Part shown: one piece after another, positions 24,334 through 33,462 of the stretch
How positions within the stretch are numbered: the stretch's first letter is position 1
Layout: each line of letters begins with the position of its first letter
Assembly (NCBI GenBank): GCA_016713645.1
Contig: JADJOU010000025.1
Location: 1-33,634, forward strand
Direction: 5' to 3'
DNA length: 33,634 nucleotides
Source: Bacteroidota bacterium
Lineage (GTDB): Bacteria; Bacteroidota; Bacteroidia; Chitinophagales; JADJOU01
Program-made: the position numbers and the translations under genes
The notes under the pieces: generated by a model
Seen by the model: the letters and a program-made list of their open reading frames with translations, nothing else
Told to the model about the DNA's origin: nothing
Database searches by the model: none

Positions 24334-26475
24334 CTACAAAAATGAAATTCCAAAATAGAAATTCCTCGTCTCTCCAGGCATGATGCCCGGGCCTGGATAG
24401 CCACCTGCTCTTCTAGTCGCATAGAATTCGTTGAGTAAATTATTGCAACCGCCATTAAAGGAAATAGATTTGTTGATATGCAATTTCAAGGCTAAATCGA
24501 TGATTTGATAAGAGGGCAATAATCCAATTTGACTAGAGGCATTGCTCACCGCTGTATTGGCTGCATCTGTGAAGGTCTCTCCAACGAAATTGTGGTTGAA
24601 TCCGATTTCAATTTTTTTGTAGCTATAATTCAATTGAACTCGATTGATGATATTTGGCGCGTTCTCCACTTTGTTTCCAGATAAATCGGTGGTCGTGATG
24701 TCTTTGTTATTCGACGTGCTATAGGCGCTGGTATTGTAGTAGGAGGCATTTGTATAGGCAAATGAATTGCTAATTTTCAATTCTCCTAATTTATCTTGAA
24801 TTTTTAATGCGGAGAATAGTTTAATTTCTGTCACCAATTCCAATCCCAAATGCAGTGAATTCCCAATATTCGTCCTCAATACGCGCGATTGATTCAGGTT
24901 GTTTAAGATGAGCATATTTCCTGACCTATTGGCATAATCAATGGCAAAAATGGTGCATTCGATATTGAATAATTGGTGATTGTATTGATAGCCCAATTCA
25001 CTGGTAAATCCTTTGATGTCTTTTAAATTCGGGTCGATACTATCTGTTGTAGATGGTGGTATGATGTCAGAGAATAATACCGGTCGATAATTACTGGAAA
25101 TATTGGAATAGATATGCTGATGTGCGTCGATTTTATAATCAAAATTAATTCCTCCATTGACCAAAATTCTATCCTTGCCTATTTTTGCTTGTGCCTTACC
25201 CACATTGGTTCCCTCTATGGATGAATTGATATAATCCAATCTTACACTTGGCTTGATGGTTATTTTTTTGAACTGAATTTCGTCTTGTATGGATAGCGCA
25301 TATTGTTGTGCGTGTAAATCATATTTTCTCGAAAAATCTTCGAGGAGATTAAGGTTAAAAGTTTCGAGTTTATCGCCCTTGCCATTCGCCAATCTCAGGG
25401 TATTGCCATTGTACATTTTCAATTTAGTTTGAAGATGGTGATTGAAGGCAGCAGTTTTAAATTGATTGATCATCATCAATTCAGCCGTGTAATTGGTGTA
25501 ATTGTCAATATCAATTTGTCGATTGCTATTGTCGTCTTTTAGATTGATCGCCTTGAGAAAACCTATGCTATTTCTTTGTCCTATTGAATTGTAGTATTTG
25601 AATTGAATTTGATTATTCGAATTGATTGAATATAGAATATTCAAGGAAGGCAAAAACCATTTTATATTCATCCAATTTCTATTTCTCAAACTTGCACTTG
25701 GGTCGACATATAAGAGTGAATCAGTCAATCCGCCTGGTTGTTGGCAAAGAAAATCATTATGCGTCAATTCAATGGAGGTCGTTAAATGCTCATTGAATTT
25801 GTATTGAAAATTGGCATAAGTATAATTATTGTGGTAGGCATTATTATCTCTAAATGTTTCAGATTTTCTGAATTGGTGAATGATGTTATAAGTGAATTTA
25901 TCAAGGGTTCCGCTGATTTTATTGTATTGGCTGATGCCATTGAATGACATCAAGGTTGAATTGTTTTTGAATTCAAATTTTTTAAGCGTAGCGCGCTCTG
26001 TGATAAAATTAATCGCACCGCCGAATTGCGTTCCATATTGAATTCCATCAGAACCTCTGCTCACGGTCACTTTCTCCAAAGCCTCTGCTGGTGGGGTGAA
26101 GTATGCTTCTGGATAGCCGATTGGATCTGCCGCTATTTCTAATCCATTCTGTTGCATATTGAACTCCCATGAGCGATTGAAACTAAGTCCCCTGCTGGCC
26201 AAACTCATTTGAATGTTCGATCCATCACTTTCCACAATATGCATTTCAGCCACTTTGGCAAAAACTTGGCGCATATTATTGGTTCCAACATTGAATGGGA
26301 TGTTTTTTAAACGTATGATATCTAATTTTTGACCTTGTTTGACGGAATCAATGATGAAGCGCTGATCTGTTTCAATTTTCACTTCTTTGAGTATATTGTT
26401 TTCACTCAATTTTGTTTGAGCAAATAGGGAAGTAGTGAGGTGAATTGCAGATATAAATAGCGCGTATTTGTGCAT
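24334..26475 (-). CDS. TonB-dependent receptor, FecA-like
   Basis: A complete 713-residue outer-membrane receptor. Residues 1-20 form a signal peptide (TSLFAQ). The plug (about 50-170) has NMRQVFAKVAEMHIVESDGS, LASRGLSFNRSWEFNMQQNG, and EKVTVSRGSDGIQYGTQFGG followed by INFITERAT. The 22-strand barrel follows, ending RRAGGYPGPGIMPGETRNFY then FGISFL with a terminal aromatic pattern. The closing RRxGGYPGPGIxP segment is typical of FecA-type ferric-chelate receptors in Bacteroidota, so uptake of an iron complex is likely. There is no carboxypeptidase-like N-terminal domain and no SusD partner, which argues against glycan uptake. A 23-bp palindrome between promoter elements suggests repression by an iron regulator. 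Confidence 0.92.
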   Translation of the reverse strand: MHKYALFISAIHLTTSLFAQTKLSENNILKEVKIETDQRFIIDSVKQGQKLDIIRLKNIPFNVGTNNMRQVFAKVAEMHIVESDGSNIQMSLASRGLSFNRSWEFNMQQNGLEIAADPIGYPEAYFTPPAEALEKVTVSRGSDGIQYGTQFGGAINFITERATLKKFEFKNNSTLMSFNGISQYNKISGTLDKFTYNIIHQFRKSETFRDNNAYHNNYTYANFQYKFNEHLTTSIELTHNDFLCQQPGGLTDSLLYVDPSASLRNRNWMNIKWFLPSLNILYSINSNNQIQFKYYNSIGQRNSIGFLKAINLKDDNSNRQIDIDNYTNYTAELMMINQFKTAAFNHHLQTKLKMYNGNTLRLANGKGDKLETFNLNLLEDFSRKYDLHAQQYALSIQDEIQFKKITIKPSVRLDYINSSIEGTNVGKAQAKIGKDRILVNGGINFDYKIDAHQHIYSNISSNYRPVLFSDIIPPSTTDSIDPNLKDIKGFTSELGYQYNHQLFNIECTIFAIDYANRSGNMLILNNLNQSRVLRTNIGNSLHLGLELVTEIKLFSALKIQDKLGELKISNSFAYTNASYYNTSAYSTSNNKDITTTDLSGNKVENAPNIINRVQLNYSYKKIEIGFNHNFVGETFTDAANTAVSNASSQIGLLPSYQIIDLALKLHINKSISFNGGCNNLLNEFYATRRAGGYPGPGIMPGETRNFYFGISFL

Positions 26476-26492
26476 AAATTTGAATTATGGCG

Positions 26493-26525
26493 CAAATGTA
26501 TGTTATTTAGATTAATTCTAAATAA
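26493..26525 (-). promoter_or_regulatory. Promoter with palindromic operator for the TonB receptor
   Basis: The minus strand has the -7 element TACATTTG (26500-26493), 17 bp before the ATG. Directly upstream of it, at 26503-26525, lies a perfect palindrome: arms TTATTTAGA and TCTAAATAA with a 5-base spacer (TTAAT). It fills the space between the -7 element and the expected -33 position, an ideal place for a repressor. Fur- or DtxR-family control is inferred from the receptor type; the regulator gene is not in the window. Confidence 0.6.
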
Positions 26526-26593
26526 AAACTGAATTATTTGGAAAATAATTTATAGTGTATAGAAAATCAATACTTTGTGATTGTGGAGCAAAA

Positions 26594-26605
26594 CCCTAAT
26601 TAGGG
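26594..26605 (-). terminator. Possible weak terminator after the response regulator gene
   Basis: CCCTAATTAGGG is a 12-bp palindrome followed on the minus strand by TTTTG, 65 bp past the stop codon. The stem is short. Confidence 0.35.
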
Positions 26606-26670
26606 GGGCATTTTGAGACTTGAATCAAATTGTATGGATGATTATGTCTTTTTTCTGAAATGAATCAAGA

Positions 26671-27363
26671 TTATTCAGGTGAATGAATATTGATTTTATA
26701 ACCAATTCCTTTGACGGTTTCAATGATATCGCCATCGAGTTTTTCTCGCAATTTTCTGATGTGCACATCGATGGTTCGATCACCTACAATGACATCTTCG
26801 CCCCAGATTTGTTGCATGATATCTTCGCGCAAAAATACTTTTCCTGGTTGCGACATCAACAATTCCAACAATTCAAATTCCTTCTTGGGGAATCTCAATT
26901 CTTTGTTCTTATAGACAACGAGATAAGAATCTTTTTTTATCGTGATGGGAGAGGCGTGTTGCGGCAAAGGCTGACTGCTCTCTCTACGCAGGATGGCACT
27001 GATTTTGGCGAGTAGTACTTTGGGCTTAATCGGTTTAGAAATAAAATCATCAGCACCCGCATTGAGTGCGTTTACTTCTGTAAATTCATCGCTTCTCGCT
27101 GTTAAAAAGGCAATCATAGTGTGATTCAATTCGGGCATTTTTCGAATTTCATAACATGCTTCAATTCCATTCATCACAGGCATCATGATGTCTAATAAGA
27201 TGAGGTTGGGGATATGCTCTGCTGCCAATTTTAATCCCTCTTGCCCATTGTGTGCCGTATAGATTTTATATCCCTCTTTTTCTAAATTATACTTTAGAAA
27301 ATCGAGGATATCATCTTCGTCATCGACCAATAAAATCTTAACCTTTTTTACTGACAAGTGCAT
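26671..27363 (-). CDS. OmpR/PhoB-family response regulator
   Basis: A 230-residue two-domain regulator. The receiver domain (8-122) has the acidic pair Asp14/Asp15 (LLVDDED), phospho-acceptor Asp58 (LLDIMMP), Thr88 and Lys110 (SKPIKP). The winged-helix DNA-binding domain (about 135-227) has PKKEFELLELLMSQPGKVFL and VGDRTIDVHIRKLREKL, then ETVKGIGYKI. All phosphorylation residues are intact. No histidine kinase gene lies beside it in this window, so it is an orphan by position. A candidate promoter (TTTG, 18-bp spacer, TACTTTTA) lies just upstream. Confidence 0.94.
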   Translation of the reverse strand: MHLSVKKVKILLVDDEDDILDFLKYNLEKEGYKIYTAHNGQEGLKLAAEHIPNLILLDIMMPVMNGIEACYEIRKMPELNHTMIAFLTARSDEFTEVNALNAGADDFISKPIKPKVLLAKISAILRRESSQPLPQHASPITIKKDSYLVVYKNKELRFPKKEFELLELLMSQPGKVFLREDIMQQIWGEDVIVGDRTIDVHIRKLREKLDGDIIETVKGIGYKINIHSPE

Positions 27364-27373
27364 TTATTTTAGG

Positions 27374-27403
27374 TAAAAGTACGGATTCATTTTTTAATAC
27401 AAA
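27374..27403 (-). promoter_or_regulatory. Promoter for the response regulator gene
   Basis: TTTG (27403-27400), an 18-bp spacer, and TACTTTTA (27381-27374) match the -33/-7 layout with one mismatch in the -7 element, 10 bp before the ATG. Confidence 0.45.
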
Positions 27404-27443
27404 CAGATATTGCTAAATAGATGGCTTCTAGCGGTCTAGACTA

Positions 27444-27481
27444 AAATAAAAAATGCATATTCATTTTGTGAATATGCATTT
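27444..27481 (-). terminator. Terminator after typA
   Basis: AAATGCATATTCA and TGAATATGCATTT form a perfect 13-bp stem with a 5-base loop. On the minus strand it is followed by a T-rich tail (TTTTATTTT), 26 bp after the typA stop. Confidence 0.8.
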
Positions 27482-27507
27482 GTAATTTATTATCTGTCAT
27501 CTGAAAA

Positions 27508-29321
27508 TTAAGACATGACTTCTGCCTTTTTCTCATTTTTCTTGCGATCATTTTCGTCGAGGTATATTTTTCTCATACGAATTGATTTTGGTGTAATCTC
27601 TACATATTCATCATCTGCGATATATTCCATGCACTCTTCCAAACTGAAATCTACTTTTGGTGGAATAGACTCGTTATCATCTTTTCCTGCAGCTCTAAAG
27701 TTGGTCAATTGCTTTGCTTGAGTCACATTGATGACGATATCACCTGGTCTGATTTGCTCTCCAATGATTTGACCATTGTAGATATCTTCTCCTGGATCGA
27801 TAAAGAACTTACCTCTATCCAATAATTTATTGATTGAATATGCGGTAGCCATTCCCTTTTCTTTGGAAATCAATACCCCATGAATTCTACCAGGTATTGC
27901 ACCTTTCAAAGGCATATAAGCTAAGAATCTTTGAGAGATAATCGCTTCTCCAGCTGTTTGTGTCAAGGCCTCATTTCTGAATCCTGTCAAACCTCTCGTA
28001 GGAATTTCAAATACCAATCGCTGCATATCGCCTTTAGGCAACATAGATTTGAGTTCGCCTTTGCGCTGACTCACCAATTCGATGATTTTTCCAGCAGAAT
28101 TTTCAGGAACATCTACAGTCAACTCTTCAATTGGCTCGCATTTCTTGCCATCGATGATTTTGATAATTACTTTTGGTTGACCCACTTGCAATTCATAACC
28201 CTCTCTTCTCATCGTCTCAATCAATACAGACAAGTGAAGAATACCTCTTCCAAATACCAAAAAGGCATCAGGTGAAGCAGTTGGCTCGACTTTAAGCGCG
28301 AGGTTTTTTTCCAATTCTTTATACAATCGATCTCTGAGGTGACGCGATGTAACAAATTTTCCCTCTTTTCCGAAGAATGGAGAGTTGTTAATCGTGAAAA
28401 GCATACTCATCGTCGGCTCTTCAATAGATATTGTCGGCATAGCCTCTGGATTCTCAAAGTCAGCAACCGTATCGCCAATTTCAAATCCCTCGATTCCTGT
28501 CAATGCAATGATATCGCCTGGTTCAACAGAGGATACTTTTACTTTGCCCAATCCTTCGAAGAGATAGATCTCTTTTGTTCTCATTTTCTTAACCGTACCA
28601 TCACGTTTTACTAATGATATGGCCATATTGTCGGTAATCGTTCCTCTTGTCAATCTACCTACAGCAATTCTACCTGTATAATTGGAATAATCCAAAGAGG
28701 TGATTTGACACTGTAACGTTCCCTCAGATACTGGTGGAGGTGGTACATGTTTGATAATGGTATCAAACAAGTGAATGATATTATCCGTAGGATTTTGCCA
28801 ATCTGGTCCCATCCAGCCTTGTTTTGCTGAACCATAAACCGTTTGGAAATCCAATTGCTCTTCCGTCGCATCTAGGTTGAAGAATAAATCGAATACATCA
28901 TCATGCACTCTATCTGGTTCGCAATTCGGCTTATCTACTTTATTGATGACCACAATGGCCTTTTTGCCAAGGGCAAGTGCTTTTGCAATACGAAACGCGT
29001 CTGAGGCATTGGGCCTTCAAAGGCATCTACCAATAGCAATACGCCATCAGCCATGTTCAATACACGCTCTACTTCCCCTCCAAAGTCCGCGTGACCAGGA
29101 GTGTCTATAATATTGATCTTTACGCCATTGTATGTAATGGAAACGTTTTTCGCTAAGATGGTGATTCCTCTCTCTCGCTCTTGATCGTTATTGTCTAGCA
29201 TCAATTCTGTGATTTCTTGATGCTCTCTAAATAATTTTGCCGCATGCAACATTTTGTCTACAAGTGTAGTTTTACCGTGGTCTACGTGCGCAATAATTGC
29301 AATGTTTCTGATGTTTGTCAT
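27508..29321 (-). CDS. typA: Translational GTPase TypA/BipA (one frameshift)
   Basis: About 604 residues after repair, the usual TypA length. The G domain shows AHVDHGKTTL (11-20), the switch I Thr in ERGITI, DTPGHADFGGEV (73-84) and NKVDKP. Domains II, III and V follow and the C-terminal domain typical of BipA (ITPKSIRMRKIYLDENDRKK) is present. TypA binds the ribosome and assists assembly and stress or cold growth. The frame breaks near 28985-28990: one frame ends FVLQKHLPLAKRP, where the adjacent frame reads KALALGKKAIVVINKVDKP, so one base is missing. The ATG at 29321 gives the family N-terminus MTNIRNIAIIAHVDH; an upstream start at 29525 is not supported. Confidence 0.93.
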
Positions 29322-29345
29322 AATACCTATTTTCCTAAAAGGGTG

Positions 29346-29353
29346 CAAAGGTA
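29346..29353 (-). promoter_or_regulatory. -7 element TACCTTTG for typA
   Basis: The minus strand reads TACCTTTG 24 bp before the typA ATG at 29321. Its position inside the longer frame confirms that the upstream starts are not used. Confidence 0.5.
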
Positions 29354-29521
29354 AGGAGATTAATTTTGAAATAGGGTTTATTCTTCTGAAGAATCCAGTC
29401 TTTCTCAAAGAGAATGAGCAAAGTAGGGGAATACAAGCGTTTTTAATTCGTGCGTATGCAATAAGTTCGAAATAAGTCGTCGAATTACAAAATTGAATAG
29501 GTTTATACCGCATGTCGATCA

Positions 29522-29776
29522 TCATCGCTTTTGCGCATAATCATTCAATGCTTTTTGTTCTTGCGCGGATAGACTTTTAATGCCGTATTTATTGACTTTT
29601 TCTAAAATAGCATCGATGCGCTTTTTTATTTCATTTTGTCGCATATTCTCAATATCGTCGATGGTATAATTGGCATGCGGTGAACTGCTCTCTTGTTTGC
29701 TCTTGCGTTTAGAGATGATATAAACTGCCAGTGCAATGATACAAGCAGCAATAATCAAAGGGGTGATAAATGACAT
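29522..29776 (-). CDS. Small membrane protein with DUF6576-like C-terminus
   Basis: An 84-residue protein with one transmembrane helix (about 4-22), a short basic stretch (SKRKSK) and a helical tail, RIDAILEKVNKYGIKSLSAQ then EQKALNDYA. The tail resembles the DUF6576 segment (ILDKISKSGYxSLTxEEKxxL) that, as I recall, ends many rhomboid proteases in Bacteroidota. Here the protease is absent and only an anchor plus tail remain. It diverges from the large surface-protein gene. Function is unknown. Confidence 0.65.
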   Translation of the reverse strand: MSFITPLIIAACIIALAVYIISKRKSKQESSSPHANYTIDDIENMRQNEIKKRIDAILEKVNKYGIKSLSAQEQKALNDYAQKR

Positions 29777-29818
29777 AATTCTTCTTAAAAGGCCCGTAAA
29801 ATTAAGAATAACTTGTGA

Positions 29819-29851
29819 TTTGAAAAAGTATTTCGACTAATTTTACGTTTG
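29819..29851 (+). promoter_or_regulatory. Promoter for the large surface protein gene
   Basis: TTTG (29819-29822), a 21-bp spacer, and TACGTTTG (29844-29851) fit the Bacteroidota consensus. The start site would fall near 29857, so the in-frame start at 29849 cannot be used and the ATG at 29900 is supported. Confidence 0.6.
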
Positions 29852-29899
29852 ATCTGTACATTTCAATCTCATTTGACTATACACAAGCGCCAGCCCTTC

Positions 29900-32800
29900 A
29901 TGAATCTTTTGAAATATATACTCATCTTTGGGGCTGTATCTTCCTTTTATTCCCTTCAAGCGCAGTATTATTCCAATGTTCGCATGAAGAAAGTGCCGGG
30001 GACTAGCATGAAAATTTCATTGGATTCACTGGCCATTGTGCCGAATTCTGTCAATGTTTATACATCAAACAATCGATCCGTATTTTCAAATTATCGCATA
30101 GACGAAGCTTCTGGAATGATTGAATTCGGCGAATCGATTGCCGATAGCCTCACTATTTTCTATCGAGTCTATGATTTTAAAATCAAACAGCGCGTTCAAT
30201 CTGTGCTTTGGAATAAGCGCGAAGAGAAGCGATTTGTCTATACGCATACGGGATATACAGATCCCGCAACGACGAGTTTATTGGATTTTGATGGATTGAA
30301 TTATTCTGGTTCATTTACCCGAGGTATCATGTTTGGCAATACCCAAGGCTTGGCTCTTTCCTCTGGTTTTAATTTGGGTTTGAGTGGCAAGACAGCCCAA
30401 GGCATTGAGATTTCAGCGAATTTATCAGATGCGAATATTCCCATTCAGCCAGATGGAAATACCGCTCAGGTCAATGAATTCGATCGAATTTTTATCAAAG
30501 TAAAAAAAGACAATCACGCCGTGATCATTGGTGATTATGACTTAGAGCAATCGCCCAATGCTTATTTCCTCAATTTCAATCGAAAATTGCAGGGCTTGCA
30601 ATACATGGGAGAATTTGAATTTCGCGATTCTGTTTCCATGAAATTGAACGCTGCTGGCGCTATTACGCGCGGACAATTCACGCGAAATGAATTACAGGTG
30701 CAAGAGAATAATCAAGGGCCCTATAAATTGCGCGGCGCCAATAATGAGATATTTCTAATCGTCCTAGGGAATTCTGAACGCGTATTCGTCAATGGTCAAT
30801 TGATGGAGCGCGGTTTCGACAAGGATTATACCATCGACTATAATTTGGGGGAAATCACTTTTACACCAAGGCGCATCATCACCAGAGATTTGAGGATTTT
30901 TGTAGAATTTCAATATTCGGATAAGAACTACTTTAGAACAACACTCTATGGAAATAATGAAACCAAATACCGTAATTTTTCTTTCGCTTTAAATGCGTTT
31001 TCTGAACAAGACAATAAAAGTCAACCGCTTAATTTTAATTTAGATGACTCGAAGATAAAGAAATTATCGAGTGTGGGCGATAACCTAGATCGAGCGATTG
31101 TGCCTAGTTCGACGCGAACGACAAACGATGGAACAAAAGTGCTCTATAGACAGATCGATACCATTGTCGATTTTGTAAAATACGATTCTATCTATATCCT
31201 CGGGACCTATAACGATTCCAATTTGTTTCAAGTCTCTTTCAGTTTCGTCGGTGCCAATAAAGGGAATTATATTGTACTCTCCTCTGCTGCCAATGGACGC
31301 GTCTACGGTTGGGAAAGCGCCATTGAACGGCGTTCCGCAGGGCGACTATGAACCCGTGGTCTTGTTGATCACTCCGAAATCTGAACAATTGTTTTCAGCT
31401 ACTGCCCAATATGATTTCAACAAGCATCTCCGTTTTCATGAAGAATTCGCTTTGAGCAATCGAGATTTGAATACGTATTCTGATAGCAGCGATGCAGATA
31501 ATGTGGGTTTTGCTTCTAAGTCCACCTTGACATACAATGCAAAAGAAGTCAATACGAAGGTGTCTTATGAATAGGTGCAGGATCGATTTAAATTTATTCA
31601 GCGGTATAGAAACATCGAGTTTGCGCGTGATTGGGATATCGCCAATATTTCAGCGATTGAAAAAGATGAGCATTTGATTAGGTCTGAATTCAATTATATC
31701 AAACCAATCGGCACGACACAATTTGGTTTGAATGCCTTCTTGAAAGATTCGCTGTTCAAGGGCTATGAAATGGTTTTTAAAATGGACTACGCCTTTAAGC
31801 GCAGCAAGATTTTGTCGAATAGCCGATGGATGATTGCCGATCAGAGCAATTTCAAAACCAGTTTTTTCCACCATTTGCCCTCTCACACAAAATTTGAGAA
31901 TATGGCCGCAGTGGTCTGTGAGTGCTGGATTCAATCATGAGATTAAGCGAACGACCTACCACCTTGCGGATACCTTGGATCGAACGAGTTTTTTATGGCA
32001 GAATTATACGTTTCAGTTTTTTAATGCAGACAGCAATAAGAGCAGTGTGGTATTTCAATATATTTATAGAACGGAGCAATTGGCCTATTTGAAGACGTTT
32101 GCATCGCCCAATATCTATTCTCATACTGCTTCAATCGTCGGGAAAGCAGAGAAGTACAAGAATCATCTAATTCGCTATCAATTGACTTATCGAAATTTCT
32201 TCAATGCCGATACCATTCAAGCAAAAAATGAATTGAATCACTACTACTTGGGAAAAGTGGATTATCGCGGGACGTATTGGAATGGCTTGGTGAAATACAA
32301 TATGCAATACAATATCGGCGCCGGCCGCGAACAAAGAATACAATTTACCTATGTGCAAGCGCCCAATGGATACGGAGCTTTTGCCTGGAAAGACATCAAT
32401 GGAAATGGCATATTCGAGCTCAATGAAGCTTTTGTTTCTCAATTCAATTATGAGAATCGATATATGAAACTCTATCTCAATACGCCTGAATTTGTGCCCA
32501 TCAACGATAATTCTTGGACCAATATCATCTCGATTTCCCCGAAGAATATTCGCGGATCACTGGGCAACTGGGAATTGTTAAAACGCTTGCATTCAGAGAC
32601 TGTATTGGATTTTCAGCGCAAAATCTATTTGAGCAAGGAAAATAGCTTTGCATCTTATTTTGATTTGTGGACGAATGATAAAATTGTGGGGGCAAAACAC
32701 GACGGTCAAACAGACTTTTTCTATCAATAGAGATAAGCCCAACTGGAGTGCGGAATATGAGTACTATTTCAATAAGAATGCTTTTCTCTTGAGCAATGGC

Positions 32801-33361
32801 ATCGACGCCCGAAGAATTCGCTCACACACCATTAAAACGCGTTTGCAATTGTCGGAGTGGATTACTTGGAGAAATCAGTTTACGCAGTCCTTTAAAGTCA
32901 ATACATCAGAGTTTTTTAAAGAGAAAAATTTTGATTTTATCGGCAATAATTACATCACCAAATTGATCTTTCAAACGAGCAAATCCTGGCGGTTTGAATG
33001 GGGCTATGACTATAAATTCCAATCGAATAAAATCTATCAGTTCAGCACCATGAACGACGCCTCACTTGAAGTCAAATGGAACCAATCTGAGAAGAGTTTG
33101 GCGGAGGCGAGATTTGATTTTATTACCGTGGGGTATAGTGAAATCGAAAGGAATCCCCAGGTGGAATTTGCCATGTTGGGCGGGATTCAGAAAGGGAATA
33201 ATTATGTATGGAGCTTGACGTTTGATCGGCGTCTCTCTGAGTCTATTCAACTCAATATTGTCTATCAAGGGCGAAAGAATAATTTAATCGATGGATTTAT
33301 TCACTCGCTGAGCGCGGAGATTAGAAACAACTTTCTTGAGAATTATGAATTTGAATTATGA
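29900..33361 (+). CDS. Large exported beta-rich protein of unknown function (multiply broken)
   Basis: After repair this is one protein of about 1150 residues. It has a signal peptide (residues 1-22, ending SLQAQ), an N-terminal domain (RMKKVPGTSMKISLDSLAIV), and a block GPYKLRGANNEIFLIVLGNS, then ERVFVNGQLMERGFDKDYTI, DYNLGEITFTPRRIITRDLR. That block recalls the DYTIDY...G..I segment of SprA-type outer-membrane proteins. The last ~650 residues are alternating aromatic strands, like a barrel. The frame breaks near 31313 (extra A), 31915 and 32688-32692 (run of five G), and a TAG interrupts the frame at 31572-31574. Homology-like texture continues across all of them. Similar proteins are, as far as I recall, conserved but uncharacterised in Bacteroidota. 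argS follows after 101 bp. Confidence 0.7.
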
Positions 33362-33462
33362 ATTTTGAATGATTAATGGTGAATTTTGAATGAATGATGG
33401 ATTGGGATGCAAAGAAGTCGTCATCGATTGAAAGAAATAGAAAAAATATGTAGGTTTGTTGC
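33362..33462. other. Short spacer with AATTTTGAATGA-type low complexity
   Basis: About 45 bases of loosely repeated GAATTATGAATTTTGAATGA follow the stop codon, then the argS promoter. Minus-strand open frames across it are by-products of this repeat. Confidence 0.5.
33428..33458 (+). promoter_or_regulatory. Promoter for argS, with a near-leaderless layout
   Basis: TTG (33428-33430), a 20-bp spacer and TAGGTTTG (33451-33458) match the consensus. The element ends only 4 bp before the ATG at 33463, so transcription would begin at or next to the start codon. Confidence 0.55.

Noticed and set aside
28935..29525. Long N-terminal extension of TypA from 29525
   Set aside because: The extra 68 residues are not family-like and the promoter element at 29346-29353 lies inside them.
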